NCBI GenBank assembly: GCA_963662155.1
Contig: OY759264.1
Span: forward strand, 17,807,142-17,871,141
Origin: Lamellibrachia columna
Taxonomy: Eukaryota > Annelida > Polychaeta > Sabellida > Siboglinidae
Reading direction: 5' to 3'
Length of the DNA stretch: 64,000 nucleotides
The number at the start of each line of letters is the position of its first letter. Positions within the stretch are counted from its first letter, which is position 1. Both the position numbers and the translations under genes were made by a program. Below are positions 63,222 to 64,000 of the stretch, one piece after another. Below the pieces are notes generated by a model that was not told where the DNA came from, searched no databases, and saw nothing but the letters and a program-made list of their open reading frames with translations.

Positions 63222-64000
63222 CATGCCAACCCAATTTGTTTTCGGGGGAGGTTTAGAAAATGATATTAATATTTATTTTACTATATTTTCATCCGTGTCG
63301 CATGTTGATACCCCACTACATGTGGTGACAGCTAAAGTGTGTGATCATTTAGGAGATTAGTCTCTGGTTGCACTAGTCGAGCACTATTACGCTCAATTGT
63401 TGGACTCTTGTTGCAACCGACCCGATAATCAATCGGATGGATAACTACTTTGTTTTCGGAAATGTTTATCTTTCAGATGCTCGGTTGATTATATAGTGGT
63501 CAGGTTTGATATGTTCCATTGTCAGTATATGTACGATTAAACTAATTTTAGTATTTCGGTACAAAATGTTGTATGTTACAGGATGAGTGCAAAAATGTGA
63601 TTCGTGTCTTAACATCAATTTACTATTGATGAACACATCAACTTTTTTCTATTTGTTTGCAGGAGACCCGCTCTGCTCCCTGTTCAACGGAGCCGTCGCC
63701 TTCTTTGGTAAGTTTGTGTTCCATACAATTAATATAGCACACACTCGGTTGCTTTTCTAGATATGTGCACTAAGGAATCTCACAAGTATTTCGTCGTCCT
63801 CGCTTGGTGATAGGGACGTTTCGGTAACGACAAAATTTAATAAAGCACAGGCACTCGTGATGATGTGATCAATAAGGGAATCGATCTTCTTTTGCACTAC
63901 AGTCCGTGACTAAATCGGATGATGATGTATTTTGTTGTCGGAAGTGTTTTATTTTGAGATGCACTGGGATGAAATACACTGTATCAAAGTGGACTGTATT
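63222..64000 (+). repeat. Type I micro-exon cassette, copy with exon 5 (window end)
   Basis: Same arrangement as 21047-21830, slightly more diverged, running off the window. Confidence 0.72.
63663..63707 (+). CDS. Micro-exon candidate 5, 45 nt (ETRSAPCSTEPSPSL)
   Basis: Same acceptor TTCTATTTGTTTGCAG and donor GTAAGTTTG as candidates 1 and 4, bounding 45 nt, 15 open codons rich in Ser and Pro. The window ends within its downstream flank. Confidence 0.5.

Overview
The window is metazoan nuclear DNA. It is AT-rich, has no dense gene packing, and has introns with GT...AG borders, long microsatellites, and many decayed non-LTR retrotransposons (CR1/L2/jockey-like) plus one Ty3/gypsy fragment. 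The repeat mix suggests a non-vertebrate animal, probably marine, but the sequence alone does not fix the species. No bacterial-type gene, rRNA or CRISPR was seen, and I made no systematic tRNA scan.

Layout. 0-2.5 kb: microsatellite and an antisense LINE endonuclease. 2.5-4.5 kb: a phase-consistent four-exon host gene on the minus strand with a C2H2 zinc finger. 4.8-9.6 kb: LINE ORF1 and endonuclease scraps, a (TA)n tract, a gypsy gag-protease-RT/RNase H relic, and a LINE with its 3' tail. 9.6-13.5 kb: mostly featureless, with a small inverted-repeat element and a short array of palindromes. 13.5-19.5 kb: two more decayed LINEs and one unassigned ORF. 19.4-39.0 kb: a unit of about 7.9-8.0 kb present two full times plus one partial time, nearly identical between copies. 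The unit carries exon-like sequence, LINE mosaic and the 5' part of a LINE whose 3' part lies beyond the last copy. 39.6-42.6 kb: older repeats. 42.634-57.665 kb: a 15.0-kb giant palindromic element with 6-bp target-site duplication. Its arms hold GC-rich promoter-like ends, two minisatellite arrays (29 bp and 40 bp) and a central hairpin. 57.7-64.0 kb: the other half of the interrupted LINE sequence and more repeat cassettes.

Two observations stand out. First, the 15-kb palindrome has the hallmarks of one insertion of a non-coding foldback-type mobile element: exact 6-bp duplication AGCGAC, AG...CT termini, and related empty sites at 58.75 and 59.08 kb in the same window. Second, several plus-strand micro-exon candidates (36, 21, 39 and 45 nt, plus a decayed 24-nt one) all have lengths divisible by three and no stop codon. 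They sit between highly similar intron flanks while their own sequences are unrelated. Together with a 228-nt phase 0-0 exon at 20.47 kb they look like part of one gene with variable symmetric micro-exons, into whose introns the LINEs, the tandem duplication and the palindrome were inserted. These are inferences from sequence alone.
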